Origin: Paralichthys olivaceus
Lineage: Eukaryota > Chordata > Actinopteri > Pleuronectiformes > Paralichthyidae
Reading direction: 5' to 3'
NCBI RefSeq assembly: GCF_024713975.1
Contig: NC_091116.1
Span: 7,470,986 to 7,534,985, forward strand
DNA: 64,000 nucleotides
Shown: positions 21,101 through 31,700 of the stretch, piece after piece
How the letters are laid out: the number at the start of each line of letters is the position of its first letter
Numbering within the stretch: the stretch's first letter is position 1
Notes under the pieces: generated by a model
What the model was told of the DNA's origin: nothing
Database searches by the model: none
Seen by the model: the letters and a program-made list of their open reading frames with translations, nothing else
Position numbers and translations under genes: made by a program

Positions 21101-23405
21101 ACAAGATCATCTTATAAGTGCTTTGAGATCTAAATAAATCTGATGTGACAGAACTTGGTAGTAGCTCTTGTTCCAACCACATAAAAAAGGGTTTATTATA
21201 TTAAAGCATCAAAGTTGCTTCTATGACTTTAAACTTCTGTTCAAATGGATTTCTAAAGTTTTTGCAGATTATGCTTCAGCAGTGGTTCATTATATAATCG
21301 TAGTGAAAACCAGTTAAGAACTTTATCTAATTAGCTCCCACTCCCTTCCGGCGTCTGAAAAGAAAGTGTGCATTAAACAGAAGCAAGAAGCAGGGCCACA
21401 TGGGACGTCACATTGTTGTCTATTACTGTGGCTTGTATTTTTGTGCTGACATGGCGTTAACGTGGGTTTCAGATCCGTGTGGGCCTCCACACCGGCCCAG
21501 TGTTAGCTGGGGTAGTGGGGGAGAAGATGCCTCGCTACTGCCTGTTTGGAGACACTGTTAACACTGCCTCCAGGATGGAGAGTCATGGACTACCTGACCA
21601 CATTCACCTCAGCACTTCCACATACAGGTTTGTGTGTGTGAGTGTGTGTATGTGCGCACATATAGCTTCTCCCACTGATGCTGGTTCCCTGTTCCATTCC
21701 CAAGTATTTGATGATACTGAGAAATAACAATGATTAACTGTATTTGTATAGCACCTTTCATACAAGACATGCAGCTAGACGTAAATACTTCTACTATATA
21801 AGAATAAAAACATGTTGAAATGTAATTTCATATAAAAGTGACATGAGGACATTTAAAGAAAATAAAAAAGAAATTAAATTGAAGAAACAGAAAGTGATAG
21901 AAATTTTAAAAGTGCAGGAGTGCGTCCAAGTGCAAGATCTAGTTGAAGGCTGGAGTTTATTTGCTAGGCAGTTTTCTTGCTGTCTTGGCTGACGTCACTT
22001 CCCTCAGCCCCTCATGCTTTGTGCAGTGAGCTGAGAGATACCGGGTTCAACATACAACAGCGTGGGCAGATTGAGGTGAAGGGTAAAGGCCGGATGACCA
22101 CCTACTTCCTGCTGGGCAACCTGTTGGCTTCAGAAGACGACATCATGGGAAGAGAGGCTGGGAACATGTGTCTCTACAAGGACGACCTTCACGGCCAGAA
22201 CGAAAAAGGTAAGAAGAATTGCTGATTTGATTCCTGTAGACGACGAGGTGTGAAAAATTCGAAGCCAGAAACCTACATCTTCAATTACCGGTGAACCCAT
22301 TGAATAAGAAGAGGTAGATAGTTGGGTGAGATTACCGGATGACTAGTTTGGTGTGACTAGACTGACTTCTGTTCTCCTTATCTACAGGGAGAGGCTACAC
22401 ATCAGTCGGATAATCTCCAAGTCATAGAAACAAAAGGAATCTGACATGTCATTGACCAAATTGATCAGGAGGCCCCCAAAACATTGTATGTTGCCCCCAG
22501 AGGCTAATTCATTGTCACATGACAGCCGATGGGCAGAGAAGACCTGCTCAGCCACTTGACCAATTGTTGTTGGCACGTTAGTCATCTCTGACGTGGAGGT
22601 GTGGATGAAATCGTCTCAAGCGTGTGCACAGTGGTTCACTACATTTTAAAACTTTAAAATGTCTTTCATTTAGACCCTGACAAAGAGCCTGATGCGAGAC
22701 CTGACACGCCCACAGATGCTCCACACGCTGTCACCCCCTTCGCCTGGGACATCAGCCCCCCGTATGCGACCAACGAGAGCAGCATCCATACACCTGAAAA
22801 CAATTTCAACAGCCGACTGTGTGTTTTATTCTGACTGAGGATCACTGAAATTTGACCTTCATAGATTCTGTCAGCTCAAACTCAGGGGTGAGAGGTCATT
22901 TGTGTGTGAAGGGCTCGAACCTCATCTGACAAAGGGTGACTGTGCTTTTGCTATTATTCCATGGAACTTTAGACTCTGGCTTTTTTTAAAGCCCTTCACA
23001 TTTTACTGAAGTGTGACGTTGGCTCTTAGTTACACTGATGAATCTTGTTTTGATGTCATCTATTTGATTGTTCAATTTTCTCTGCCCATGTACCGTTGTG
23101 TTGTCACCCCACCAAGGTGGTTATGTTTTCCCCCTCACTCGTTTTTCTGGGTTGGATTCTAAGAAAGATTACACATAAACAAGTAAACACATTTCCACAA
23201 AACCTGGTGGATTACTAAGAAAAAAACCAATTCCATTTTGGTGTAGAGATTCTTTCTTTCACGTACTTTGATTTCTCAGAATAATTCAGGGATGTTTAGG
23301 AGACTGATATTTCTGAGTGTGTGAAATTTGGTGCAGCTTGAATTTAAAGAGACTGTTGGACCTACTGAGTGCCTTTCTAGTAAAGCCTACAGATGAATAA
23401 AAGTG
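15114..23405 (+). CDS. gucy1b2: Soluble guanylate cyclase subunit beta-2
   Basis: Cytosolic or membrane-tethered guanylate cyclase making cGMP from GTP, nitric-oxide-sensitive by family knowledge. Coding exons: 15114-15116, 16176-16249, 16329-16423, 17299-17459, 18161-18260, 18660-18832, 18914-19010, 19273-19376, 19460-19561, 19653-19746, 19841-20037, 20382-20505, 20586-20734, 20905-21051, 21473-21627, 22027-22208, 22674-22834; 705 aa. Domains: H-NOX (about 2-185) with the proximal heme His103 and Y132-x-S134-x-R136 heme-carboxylate motif; HNOBA/PAS-like (about 245-370); coiled-coil linker (about 375-430); cyclase domain (about 440-630) with D453 and D497 for metal, E493/C563 for guanine, N570/R574 for turnover. 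The C-terminus is CVLF, a CaaX prenylation box. The sequence follows rat beta-2, not beta-1, throughout (MYGFIN start, [11 protein letters not shown]). Human GUCY1B2 is generally treated as a pseudogene; this copy looks intact. Confidence 0.95.
17475..17960 (+). repeat. Degenerate dispersed repeats in gucy1b2 intron 4
   Basis: About 17475-17560 resembles a repeat beginning with 'TTATTTATATAGCACC' and containing an 'AAAAGTGCT' stretch. About 17640-17780 ('TTCCAGAGATTAGACGCAGC...') and 17830-17950 ('ACGTGGTCAGCAAGAACACT...CAAGGCAGGTTGGCTCCATG') resemble two further widespread teleost repeats. These are recognised from memory and not by search. Confidence 0.5.
20765..20850 (+). repeat. Dispersed repeat fragment in gucy1b2 intron 13
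   Basis: Contains 'ATTTGTATAGCCAATATTCA' and 'CTCATAGGGCTTAACAAG', resembling the 'ATTTGTATAGC...' head shared by many teleost SINE/LINE-type repeats. Confidence 0.45.
21730..21960 (+). repeat. Dispersed repeat fragment in gucy1b2 intron 15
   Basis: Begins 'TGTATTTGTATAGCACCTTT' followed by 'CATACAAGACATGCAGC', an intact-looking head of the same 'GTATAGCACC' type seen in introns 4 and 13. An A-rich tract follows. The remaining gucy1b2 introns over 300 nt (1, 3, 5, 11, 14) show nothing I recognise. Confidence 0.5.
22388..22416 (+). other. gucy1b2: Possible alternative terminal exon of gucy1b2
   Basis: Within intron 16 a strong pyrimidine-rich acceptor (TCTCCTTATCTACAG, ending 22387) opens a frame that, joined to exon 16 in phase 1, adds about eight residues (GRGYTSVG) and then TAA at 22412-22414. 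Such a transcript would lack the acidic/proline-rich tail and the CaaX box. No polyadenylation hexamer obviously follows before exon 17, so this may be only a cryptic site. Confidence 0.2.
22823..22834 (+). other. gucy1b2: C-terminal CaaX box codons and stop of gucy1b2
   Basis: Codons TGT GTT TTA TTC then TGA give Cys-Val-Leu-Phe at the very end. A CaaX ending is a hallmark of beta-2 subunits and predicts prenylation and membrane attachment. A Phe in the last position is compatible with geranylgeranyl transfer. Position and stop are read directly from the sequence; the modification is inferred. Confidence 0.75.
23107..23390 (+). repeat. Dispersed teleost repeat at the 3' end of gucy1b2
   Basis: Starts 'CCACCAAGGTGGTTATGTTT' and continues through 'GATTACACA', 'ATTTCCACAAAACCTGGTGG', 'TGATTTCTCAGAATAATTCA' and 'AAATTTGGTGCAGCTTGAAT' to 'CTGAGTGCC'. 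This ordered set of strings matches a very common teleost repeat of a few hundred bases. It lies in the 3' UTR just before the polyadenylation signal. Partial relatives occur near 26370, 26735 and 43900. Confidence 0.6.
23396..23401 (+). terminator. Polyadenylation signal of gucy1b2
   Basis: AATAAA about 560 bases after the CaaX stop codon. It is the first clear hexamer downstream. Confidence 0.55.
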
Positions 23406-23818
23406 CCAACAGTTAATCACATGTACAGAAGTCCTTCCTCAGTGGGTTTTTTCATTTTGAACACGATGGTCAGTACATTCATCCCTAAGGTTATTACACC
23501 CCCATGTGGTGACTGGGTTGAAATGCATACAAAAACCAGACAGGCATCCAGACGAATCCAATAATATTTATATTCAAACGTGTGCATGTTGGTGTGAGGA
23601 CAATAAGAACCATGACAGGGTTCTGCACCAGGTCAGCTTTGTTTTAGCGACTTGTGGGTTTTACAGTGAAAGTGGTCGCTTCAGTTGTGTGTTTCACACT
23701 CACACACTTCATCAGCTCAACAGCCCTGCTGACAGAGGGGCCAGGAGCCCTGCTTTATTAGTGTGCAATTTTAGAAATGACTTAAAATGGCACATAAGCA
23801 CATGAGTAGTGTGGGTGT

Positions 23819-23843
23819 GCACACACACACACACACACACACG
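23819..23843 (+). repeat. (CA)n microsatellite
   Basis: About twelve uninterrupted CA units. The surrounding 23405-24200 has no gene-like frame. Confidence 0.9.
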
Positions 23844-24209
23844 CTCTGTCTCTTCACTGTAGTGGCTTGTATAAGATGATAATGGCTGAGCCAAAATCAG
23901 CCCACTTCAGTCCATAATGACACGTGGTGTGTGTTTGTGTATCGCAGAGGTGAGTAGACCATTGAATTTCTTATGTAAGCACATCCGCTTGAACAGATAC
24001 AAACACACATTGTTACTCCTGCATGGAAACAGTCAGAGAAGAGTGTGTGTTCGTTATAATGTATGTAGTTCATAGAAATGTACGAATCCCTCTGTATAAT
24101 CCAGTACAGCTCAACAGCACCAGGTTTTTATTTACTTTTTATTATATTACATTAGACTTAAGGGAAATATTGTAAAATATTACTAATAGACCAAACAATA
24201 TAATAAACA

Positions 24210-25240
24210 ATCATGTTACCAGTAAGGACTCTTATCACCAGGTTGGAGAAAACTCCCTTGTCACAACAGTGTAGTATTTCTCCCCTCTTGTGCCCCCAGT
24301 TTATTCCTATACGTCGATTCTCATTTATCATGCACCAAAACCCAACAGTAACTTTTTATCTGATTTCCCTGACTTTGCTGCTGTTGCGTTTTGTCGAACA
24401 TGATTAAGTGATTATGTTTGCTGATTTTAATTTGCATGCAGATGACACAACAGATCCCACAGCGGGTGATTTTTTTTTTATTAGTGTAACTCATCTCATT
24501 GGGCTTGACACTGGTGATGATTCTATCTGTGATCACAGACGCTTTATCTTTGATATAATTTCACATCAAACCCTCTCACACTTTAAAATGATGCCTCAGT
24601 GGCAGTTAGTCTTCAGCTACACTTTCTTCTTCTCTCTGTGTTCAATAAAAGTGGGTCATCATCTTTGCATATTGATGACATGGTTAACCACTTTAATGAT
24701 ATATGTGCATCTGCTCTAGAAACCGCTGCCCCTCTTAGGACCACATCAGTTTCTAAATCCACCACATCCCCCCGGGTACATGATGAACACCACATGACTG
24801 TGTGTCCACTACATTTAAATGAAAGACTTGATGATCCTGCTGAATGAAGAATATTTAAACATGTGCATACTTCATATTTTATTTATCTCATCAAATCTAA
24901 CAAACACAATCTTAGGTTGTTGTTTCTTTAAACCTCCTGACCCTCTGTTAAATAAACCAGCCTCCAGCATGTAATCCCCACCTTTAGCCAAAGGATTGTG
25001 AGGATTTTTCCATGCAGATAAAAAAAATCAAGAGTAAGAGCATCTCTCTTGCCCCCCAGCCTCACGAGCCCCCACATCTGTCCCCTCCTATCAATTCTTT
25101 CCCATCTCCCTCCGTGATTTCATACCATACCCCACAACTATTCTTGTCCCTGTGACATTATGTCTCCCAAATTACTTAAAAAAGACATTCACTTCGTTCC
25201 TGATGTGTTAATGTCCATCAGTGAACTATGGCTGGTACCC
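24210..25240 (+). mobile_element. Decayed non-LTR retrotransposon (LINE) ORF2: endonuclease and start of RT
   Basis: Broken plus-strand frames read like the APE-type endonuclease of jockey-superfamily LINEs (L2/Rex1-like). 'ADFNLHADDTTDPTAGDF' (about 24422-24475) stands where these proteins have the GDFN-type catalytic motif. 'SICDHRRFIFDI' (about 24525-24560) stands where they have the (S)DH motif. A spacer with 'APLRTTSVSK' follows, then the pre-RT region near 24930 ('KPPDPLLNKP') and 'SPKLLKKD' near 25165, like the start of the RT domain. Several stops, frameshifts and internal deletions make it non-functional. The exact clade is uncertain. Confidence 0.7.
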
Positions 25241-25349
25241 TTGCCCCCTCAGGTCCTCTGTGCTGCTGTTGGTTGTACTTCTCTTAAGACTGAAAACAAA
25301 AGGGGACTGTGTTTGCTGTCCAGAGTCCGAGGCAACTATTTAAAGTTGC

Positions 25350-25530
25350 TTTCAGACATGCACTGAACTCTGCAGATTCCCCATACATTCCCCTCGGAGG
25401 AGGTGAAGGCTAATGTCTGAGTAAGAGTCCCAGCAGTTTCTGTGGACTTTCTCCACCTGGCCTCGTGGTGTAGAAATTCAGGAGAGTTTGATGTGTGCAT
25501 TAACAGAGAACGAGTGGTGGTGGGGGGGTT
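25350..25530 (+). repeat. Dispersed repeat with 'CTTTCAGACATGCACTGAAC' head
   Basis: The string 'GCTTTCAGACATGCACTGAA' followed by 'CTCTGCAGATTCCC' recurs in weaker form at 43999-44060 ('GCTTTCAGACATGCACCGCA...'). It resembles a short non-autonomous DNA element common in teleosts. Confidence 0.45.
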
Positions 25531-26360
25531 GATGATGCTTCTAACACAACACGGACGCAAAAAGGAAAAAAACAAAGAGGAAAAAAAATGCTTTCATTTT
25601 CATATACACACAAAAGATTTTTTTTTTGTTCCATTGTTCCAATCTTCAAATTATAAGTATTAAAATGATATTTAAACAAGATCCATACTGTGCACACACA
25701 GCCATCATCGCAGGCTCATCATACTCACACATCTAGTCTTTAACTAAACATTTCACACGATGAAGCTTTTGGCAGAGAGTTAGACAAAGCCAGTCATAGA
25801 GGTGTTGTCACAAAATTGTTGTTGCTGTGGACCAGTGTAATCAGCTGCTCATAGAAGTTTCTTGTGCACTAGAAAACATAGAAAAATTGATCATAATATT
25901 GCAATGCATTGTGGATGGTAAGACAGGAGGAATAATGAGGTGAGAAGGATGAAAAGACCAGCACACAGAGCAAGATCCTCACAACCAGAGCCTGAGGGAA
26001 TTACCAACACACAAACATACAATTAACCTCCATAGGTGAGGGTCAGTGTCGCCTCTTTGCATCCCTTGTTTTACTTTACCGGCTGAATAAAGTCTGAACG
26101 GTGACTAGAGCACTGTGACCAAAAAGAAAATTGGATTCTCTTTTTTTGATTAAATATTTGTGTGAAAATGAATTATCAGTCACACAGACGGTACACTAGA
26201 GCACTGACGCCATCCCTGATCTGCGTGCAACTTGGATTTTCTGGACTCTGCAGGAATGAAATGATGATGATGACGATGATGCCAGGGTCCAGGGTTCCTC
26301 TTCCTCAGTCCTGGGTTCTAATCCACTTTTCTCTGACATACGCAACGTGATGACAGTAAA
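25531..26360. other. Intergenic DNA, nothing recognised
   Basis: AT-rich, with short A and T runs and a small ATG/GAT repeat near 26260-26281. No gene-like frame. Confidence 0.4.
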
Positions 26361-26369
26361 TATTTGTTT

Positions 26370-26830
26370 TCACCTCAGTCAAGGTGGTTTCTTCAATTCA
26401 ATGAACAACTTCTGGATCTCAATGAAAACAGATATGCCTATTTAACGGACTGATATTCATGAGCTTGTGCATTTTTGTGCAGATTCACAGAACAAAATCC
26501 AGATTTCGTGAATGTATTTGTGGTAATGTTGGGCCTTGGCAGAGGTCTGTGCTGTACCATGTACCATTCTTGTGTTTCTTTTACATTTCATTGTGGATGT
26601 TGGGGATATTTGTTCCAATGAGACGGCCAGTGATTGCAGTTTTCACGTTGTGCACATTGGTTACACACGATCACAGATAATGACTCAGCTCACAGCTCTG
26701 GCGGTTTTCGAAAATTTATTTTGTCATTTCATTACCTCTGTCAGGAAATGTCTGTGGGATTACTCAAAAACCATTGAACCAAATTCCATGAAATTCCATG
26801 TTTTTTTTTCTGTTCATGGGACTCACACCA
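26370..26830 (+). repeat. Two partial copies of the repeat found at 23107
   Basis: 26400-26555 has 'TGGATCTCAATGAAAACAGA', 'GACTGATATTCATGAG', 'GTGCA' and 'GTTGGGCCTTGGCAGAGGTC', matching the distal half of the family. 26730-26800 has 'TTACCTCTGTCAGGAAATGT', 'GGATTACTCAAAAACCATTG' and 'CCATGAAATTCC', matching its head. Both are degenerate. Confidence 0.5.
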
Positions 26831-27139
26831 TTTATCTTCTTTTCTGTTAATATTCAGTCTCGACACAGCAAAGAAACTTTCCTTCATAACTCCAATAACT
26901 GAGTACACACACACACGCATCAACCTGTGTGTAAAACCACATCACTAAACACACAGTTCTCACACTCCCTGCACATGTGGATATTTTGTCTGTCACAAGT
27001 AGTCTGGATATTCGCAGTATGATTTCTGGTCAACACCGCCCCTCTGAACCTCCTGCTGCTGTCAGAAGCAAATCGAAACCAAGCAACCCTGACATCATGT
27101 TGGTTCCATCAATAATCCTACATGCAACTGAAACAATGA

Positions 27140-27330
27140 ATTACTCTGTTACTGTATATATGTATATACTTTATTTTATTTTATTTAATTTTATTCTATT
27201 TCTTATATATTGTTGTTTTTTATATTGTTGTTTTATGTACATAAGTAGTGCACCAATGACACCAAGGCAATTTCCTGTATGTGCAAATGTTCCTGGCAAA
27301 TTTAAAGAATTCTGATTCTGATTCTGATGA
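27140..27330 (+). mobile_element. 3' tail of a LINE with ATTCTG repeat end
   Basis: An AT-rich region is followed by a unit ending in about three tandem copies of ATTCTG (27308-27329). Fish CR1/L2-type LINEs characteristically end in short tandem repeats of this kind after an AT-rich 3' UTR. No coding portion is attached. Confidence 0.5.
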
Positions 27331-27989
27331 ATAAAAATGTGCGTTGTCAGATTCACTGGTGAAGGAGTGATTGTTTAGGCATATAAGTAACAAGATATGC
27401 TCAAGCACAATGGTAATGCCTTTAAATAGACTTTTTCTTTTTAATGTAATACTGAAATGGTCATTTAATAATATAGATTCCAGTCACCTGCGTGTCTCCA
27501 ACTGGAGGACAGTTACAGTTTATCATTTTTAGCGTGTCTTTAGCTAATCTACTAATTGGGTCTTTGTTTTTCAGTTTGATTTATTTGTGTCTTTTTCAAT
27601 TGATTTTCAGGGGGTGAATGGTAGAGAAGCCATCTTAGATGCACGTTTGAGTGTGGATTTGGTCTGCTGGGAAACGCAAATATTTGTAAGTGTTGCAGTT
27701 TTGAGTTATTTTAAATAGTGGTAGTTTATTCATAAATTGCCCTCATATACTGAAACCATTTTCCTTTTTTGCCTAACTCTATCCAGTTTAGTTTATTTTT
27801 GGAAGTATCGATTTTTAATATACAACTAGATTTTTGTGTTAATTGTGCAGTAGCACCCCACACCTCCTTTATTGTGGCCTGCATTTAGGCCTCCTAAGCC
27901 TTATTCAATTCTTTGTAATTTGTAAATATTGTGGTTCAGACATCTCTGCTTCCAGTTTATTCTGAGTATCACCCTGGGACACATTGAGA

Positions 27990-28430
27990 TAAGGTTTGGT
28001 ACATATAAGGAAGAGGTATCCAGAAACACAGAAACAAAGGAAAGGTCAAACAAAAAAAATCAACCTGGCAACAAGGAGCATGTGGACAAACACATGGAAA
28101 AAACATGGCAAAACTAAAACTGCAAAAGAACAAGAAACAAAAGCAAACAAAGTACAAAATATTCCACAAAAGGAGAAACAAATGGAAACCAGAAAAAGAC
28201 TGCAAACTGAAAAAAACATGAGAGACACTGGAAACATGACAGCAAAAGACAAAGTACCACAAAAGACAACAAACTGACAAAGGGAAGCGCAGGGACTTTT
28301 ATACAGCAGGGATGATTGAACACAGGTGAAACACATGAGGGACAGGTGCAGGCGATCACAAGGGCAGGAAACAGGACAAAATAAAGCTACAGACACACAA
28401 GGAGCCAAATTTCAAAATAAAACAGGAAAC
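27990..28430. repeat. A-rich dispersed repeat with 'CACAGGTGAAACACATGAGG' block
   Basis: About 270 bases of A/C/G-biased low-complexity sequence run into 'GAACACAGGTGAAACACATG', 'AGGGCAGGAAACAGGACAAA' and 'AAAATAAAACAGGAAACTCA'. Strings of this type recur in many teleost genomes as part of an interspersed element. The bias opens long frames on both strands (93 codons +, 120 codons -), which I regard as artefacts. Confidence 0.45.
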
Positions 28431-28440
28431 TCACCATAAT

Positions 28441-28690
28441 CAAATTTTAGACCAGATTTTCCCCTTCAGACAATTGTGGGAGGCGTTCATAACAGGACCA
28501 ATTATCTGCCCAAATAATCCTGAAGTGTGGGGGGTTGGTTACCGATTATCTGCTCTGACAGAAACCTGCAACGGTGAGAGAGAGTGAGCTGGCAGGGAAG
28601 CGTCACCATCCAGATTTTGTGTACTAGTGTAGCTCAAAAACATGGTGGGCAGCAACAGGACTTCTGTTTCCCCTGACAAACTTGAAAACT
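28441..28690 (+). repeat. Dispersed repeat, copy A of a family also at 43160
   Basis: 'TCTGCTCTGACAGAAACCTG...AGTGAGCTGGCAGGGAAGCG TCACC...CCAGATTTTGTG' is mirrored at 43173-43260 by 'CGGCTCTGACGAATTAC...AGCAAGCTGACCGGGAAGAG TCACC..CCAGATGTTG'. The shared order of blocks supports common descent, probably as a short DNA element. Confidence 0.5.
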
Positions 28691-28799
28691 GTCATGTCAA
28701 AGTTCCGTTAATGCATACAACCAAGTTTTCTTTGCTTATGTATCTAACAGCACACAAAACAGAGATCCACACACGATATAACTGTTCTATAGCATGACT

Positions 28800-31700
28800 T
28801 CAGGTCACCAACTCCTTCAGTCGTATATACATAAGCTCTGTGGGTTCAGTGGACATTCCATGCTCATTCTTTAACATTGTGGTATTATGGCTTTGTGTGG
28901 AGATGGTATAAATATCCAGGTTGACACTCATTTCTTGGGGACAAGAACATGAGCTAATGTGAAAGCCTCCCCCTACAGTCAGGCAATTTTTCTTCCTAGA
29001 TTGATCAAATTTACAGATCCAAATAAAAGTGATTAAATGTGTGGCCTGGGGGCCCCCGAGCTGTTTCCCATTTTGTTGGTAATCCAGCCTTGGACCCAAG
29101 AAATGTTGGCATGTCACAGTCCAGTTATGTGATGGTTATGAGAGGAGGCTGGTGGGACAGGGGCCTCATCTGCACAGTTGGCTCTCATGAAGCAGCAAAG
29201 TTGGTGGGAGCAGCCTTGGAGGCAGACCTTGAACCTCTCTGGCCTAGCCATGCTCATGGAGCTTACAGCAGGACACAATGCGTATGAAGGGAGAGTTGCT
29301 AGGCAACGGTAGCGCACAGAAGTGAGTGAGAGAGAAGCAGTCAGTGTGAGTCCATGTCGGATTGGTGCAGGTTCACTGGCTGGGCTTTTGAAGACTTGAA
29401 GAGCTACAGCACTCACACTGTTGGTCAAAAGGTCAGTGGTGACCAGGGGACATGACCTTATAAATGGATGAAAGAAGTGTGTCTGTAAACCTTGTGCTAG
29501 GAATATGATTTAACTGGCTAGACGGTGCAGTATAACTGTGAAGCTTGTTTTTCATTATCATTATTCTTTCTGTTCTGTGAGTCACATTCTGTTCTTAGTT
29601 CTTCTCCCTCAGTGGAGCTCCCTGTAAAAGTGACCATGGAGGGGTCTGATGCAGCAGCACCGGTGGTCCAGTTTGTCTGACCACATTGTAAAAACGTAGG
29701 TTGCAGTCTACGATAAATGTTGCTATTACATAACCTGTAGCAACTAGAGGACAGATGAGGGTGTCGGCTGTTGACAATGCTCTCAGTAAGGGGCGACCAG
29801 ACTGATTGGATGAGAGAGGTCAGTTTAATTAACTGGGTCCCTTCCCTTTTGCGTATTGAAGCTGTTGTTAAGTGCACTTCACGTACACAACCATTTGTAC
29901 TGGCTTTAATGAATTGTTTGCTTATTGGCACAAATTGGGTACTGGATTAAAATCAGCATTCTGATACACTTCAACCTCAGTTTAGTTCATGATGTGTGTT
30001 GTCTTGTCAGAAACCCATGTTAATAGGGCCACATTGATCAGACATATTGTCACTAAGGCTAAATCTAAACATCTGCCCCAAAGGACTCAAGCCCTAAACC
30101 CTCAAAGACCTATATGACATCAGCTGGTAGGTGACTGTGAGAGGCAGCAAGGGATCGAAATAGTGTAAATAGAAAAGGACAGCTCGTTGCAGAATATTAG
30201 TAACCTTGACTGTGGCAAAACATAAAGCATGATTTGGCAAGTTTTGGACTTTTTATTCAAATGTTGTTGACCTTCATTACCAAGGAGCTTAAGGGATCTG
30301 ACTGTGTGTAATTCCATTTGGCACAGTGGACAGACCTGAGCCATCAAGGATATACAAGAAATGCAACTGAAATTCTGTTAGTCTTTGAGGGTGGACATTG
30401 GGACTGGGCCTGAGAATACCAACTCAGGTCAGCCTGTCAGTGTTTGCAACAATGGAAGCAAGTTTCTGTAGATCTCTGCTCATCATAATTAGCAGTTCAG
30501 CCAGCTCTAGTCTGTGGTCGATGGCATATCGTCCTCCAGCAAGATCTGTAACCTCTGTTCCCACCCAACTGTTTCTCCCAACTCCCTCCAGAGAGGGTAG
30601 AACACTTCCACTTTGTTTGATGCATTCGTCCATGGACTCCATTAAAGATGAACCAAATCTCCATGAGATCCAATCCCCTGCTGTCTACATTTACATAAGT
30701 CTCCAAGAGAGAAAGAGGGAGACATTACAGGAAGGTTCCTTATTCTGCTTTACCAGCTGCCAAAGGGAAATCTTCTCTGATCTGTCATCTTCAGAGCCCC
30801 TGTACTCCCTCACTGATGGCCTGGAGCAGTGTTAATGACAGGGGTATCTGAGGGGTGAGGCAGACAAGTGCATGACATTAGTGCTAAATTAGAGTCCTTT
30901 CATTCTATGGGTTAAAATATAGCAGTTCTGTGTAAATAGTCATTTCATTCTGTTGTCATAGCTGTATTTGCCACTAGTTGTTGATAGCGGACCAGAAGAA
31001 ATGCTGACAAATGCTGCGAGTCAGGACATCTAATATTGGTATGAAGCGTACTTCATCTTGTCTTGTTGTGTACAGGCTGACAAACAGCTCTTACTTATGA
31101 CCAAACATTAGCTACTGTTCTTTGTCGGGATGAGCTGTGGTTTCTGACTCGCCTTTTTGTCCAATCTCAGTTATGTTTGCATCACAATGTATTTGTCCAA
31201 GGAGCCAAGAGTTGAAGTTAAATGTATTCCATGGTCCATCATTGCACTGCTAGTTCACAGCTATAATGCTAACTTCAACCACTCTGCTCCAGTGACCAGC
31301 CTCACAATCACACACTCCCTCTCAGGACACACACAACTTGCACTCTGTACTACACATGTTGTGCAGCTGCTATAAGGGACAGTCCATTGTCTCAACCTGT
31401 CAAACTTGACAAATCGGTGTAATCTGCTTGTTTCCCTGCAACTTCCTCCTCTACACACAATGAGACAGTTTCCACCCACATCTCTGGATGTGTATAATAA
31501 TGCGAGCATCAGTGGAATCTGAGTCAAGGGTAGTTTGACAAGCACACTTTTCTGTAGCGAGCTATTGTCCATCACCCCTCAGAGGTACCAGGTTTAATCC
31601 TAAATGTGCAAAACAAAACAGAAGAAACAATGAGTAACACAACCTGGATGTCAAGATACAACAGCCTGCTTACACCACAAGTGGCCAGCTCATTACAAAA
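28800..31700 (-). other. Cluster of minus-strand open frames, origin unknown
   Basis: The region is GC-richer than its surroundings and holds several adjacent minus-strand frames: 31261-31575 (104 codons), 30424-30706, 29518-29931 (137 codons) and 29114-29428 (104 codons). They do not share one frame, stops intervene and no splice sites join them convincingly. The composition (Cys-, Ser- and Leu-rich blocks) could fit an old mobile-element or viral-type coding remnant, but I cannot name a domain. Chance open frames remain possible. Confidence 0.25.

Noticed and set aside
27969..28408. Overlapping frames of up to 120 codons, Phe/Cys-rich on the minus strand
   Set aside because: Low-complexity A-rich repeat DNA lacks TAA/TGA in one direction by composition alone.
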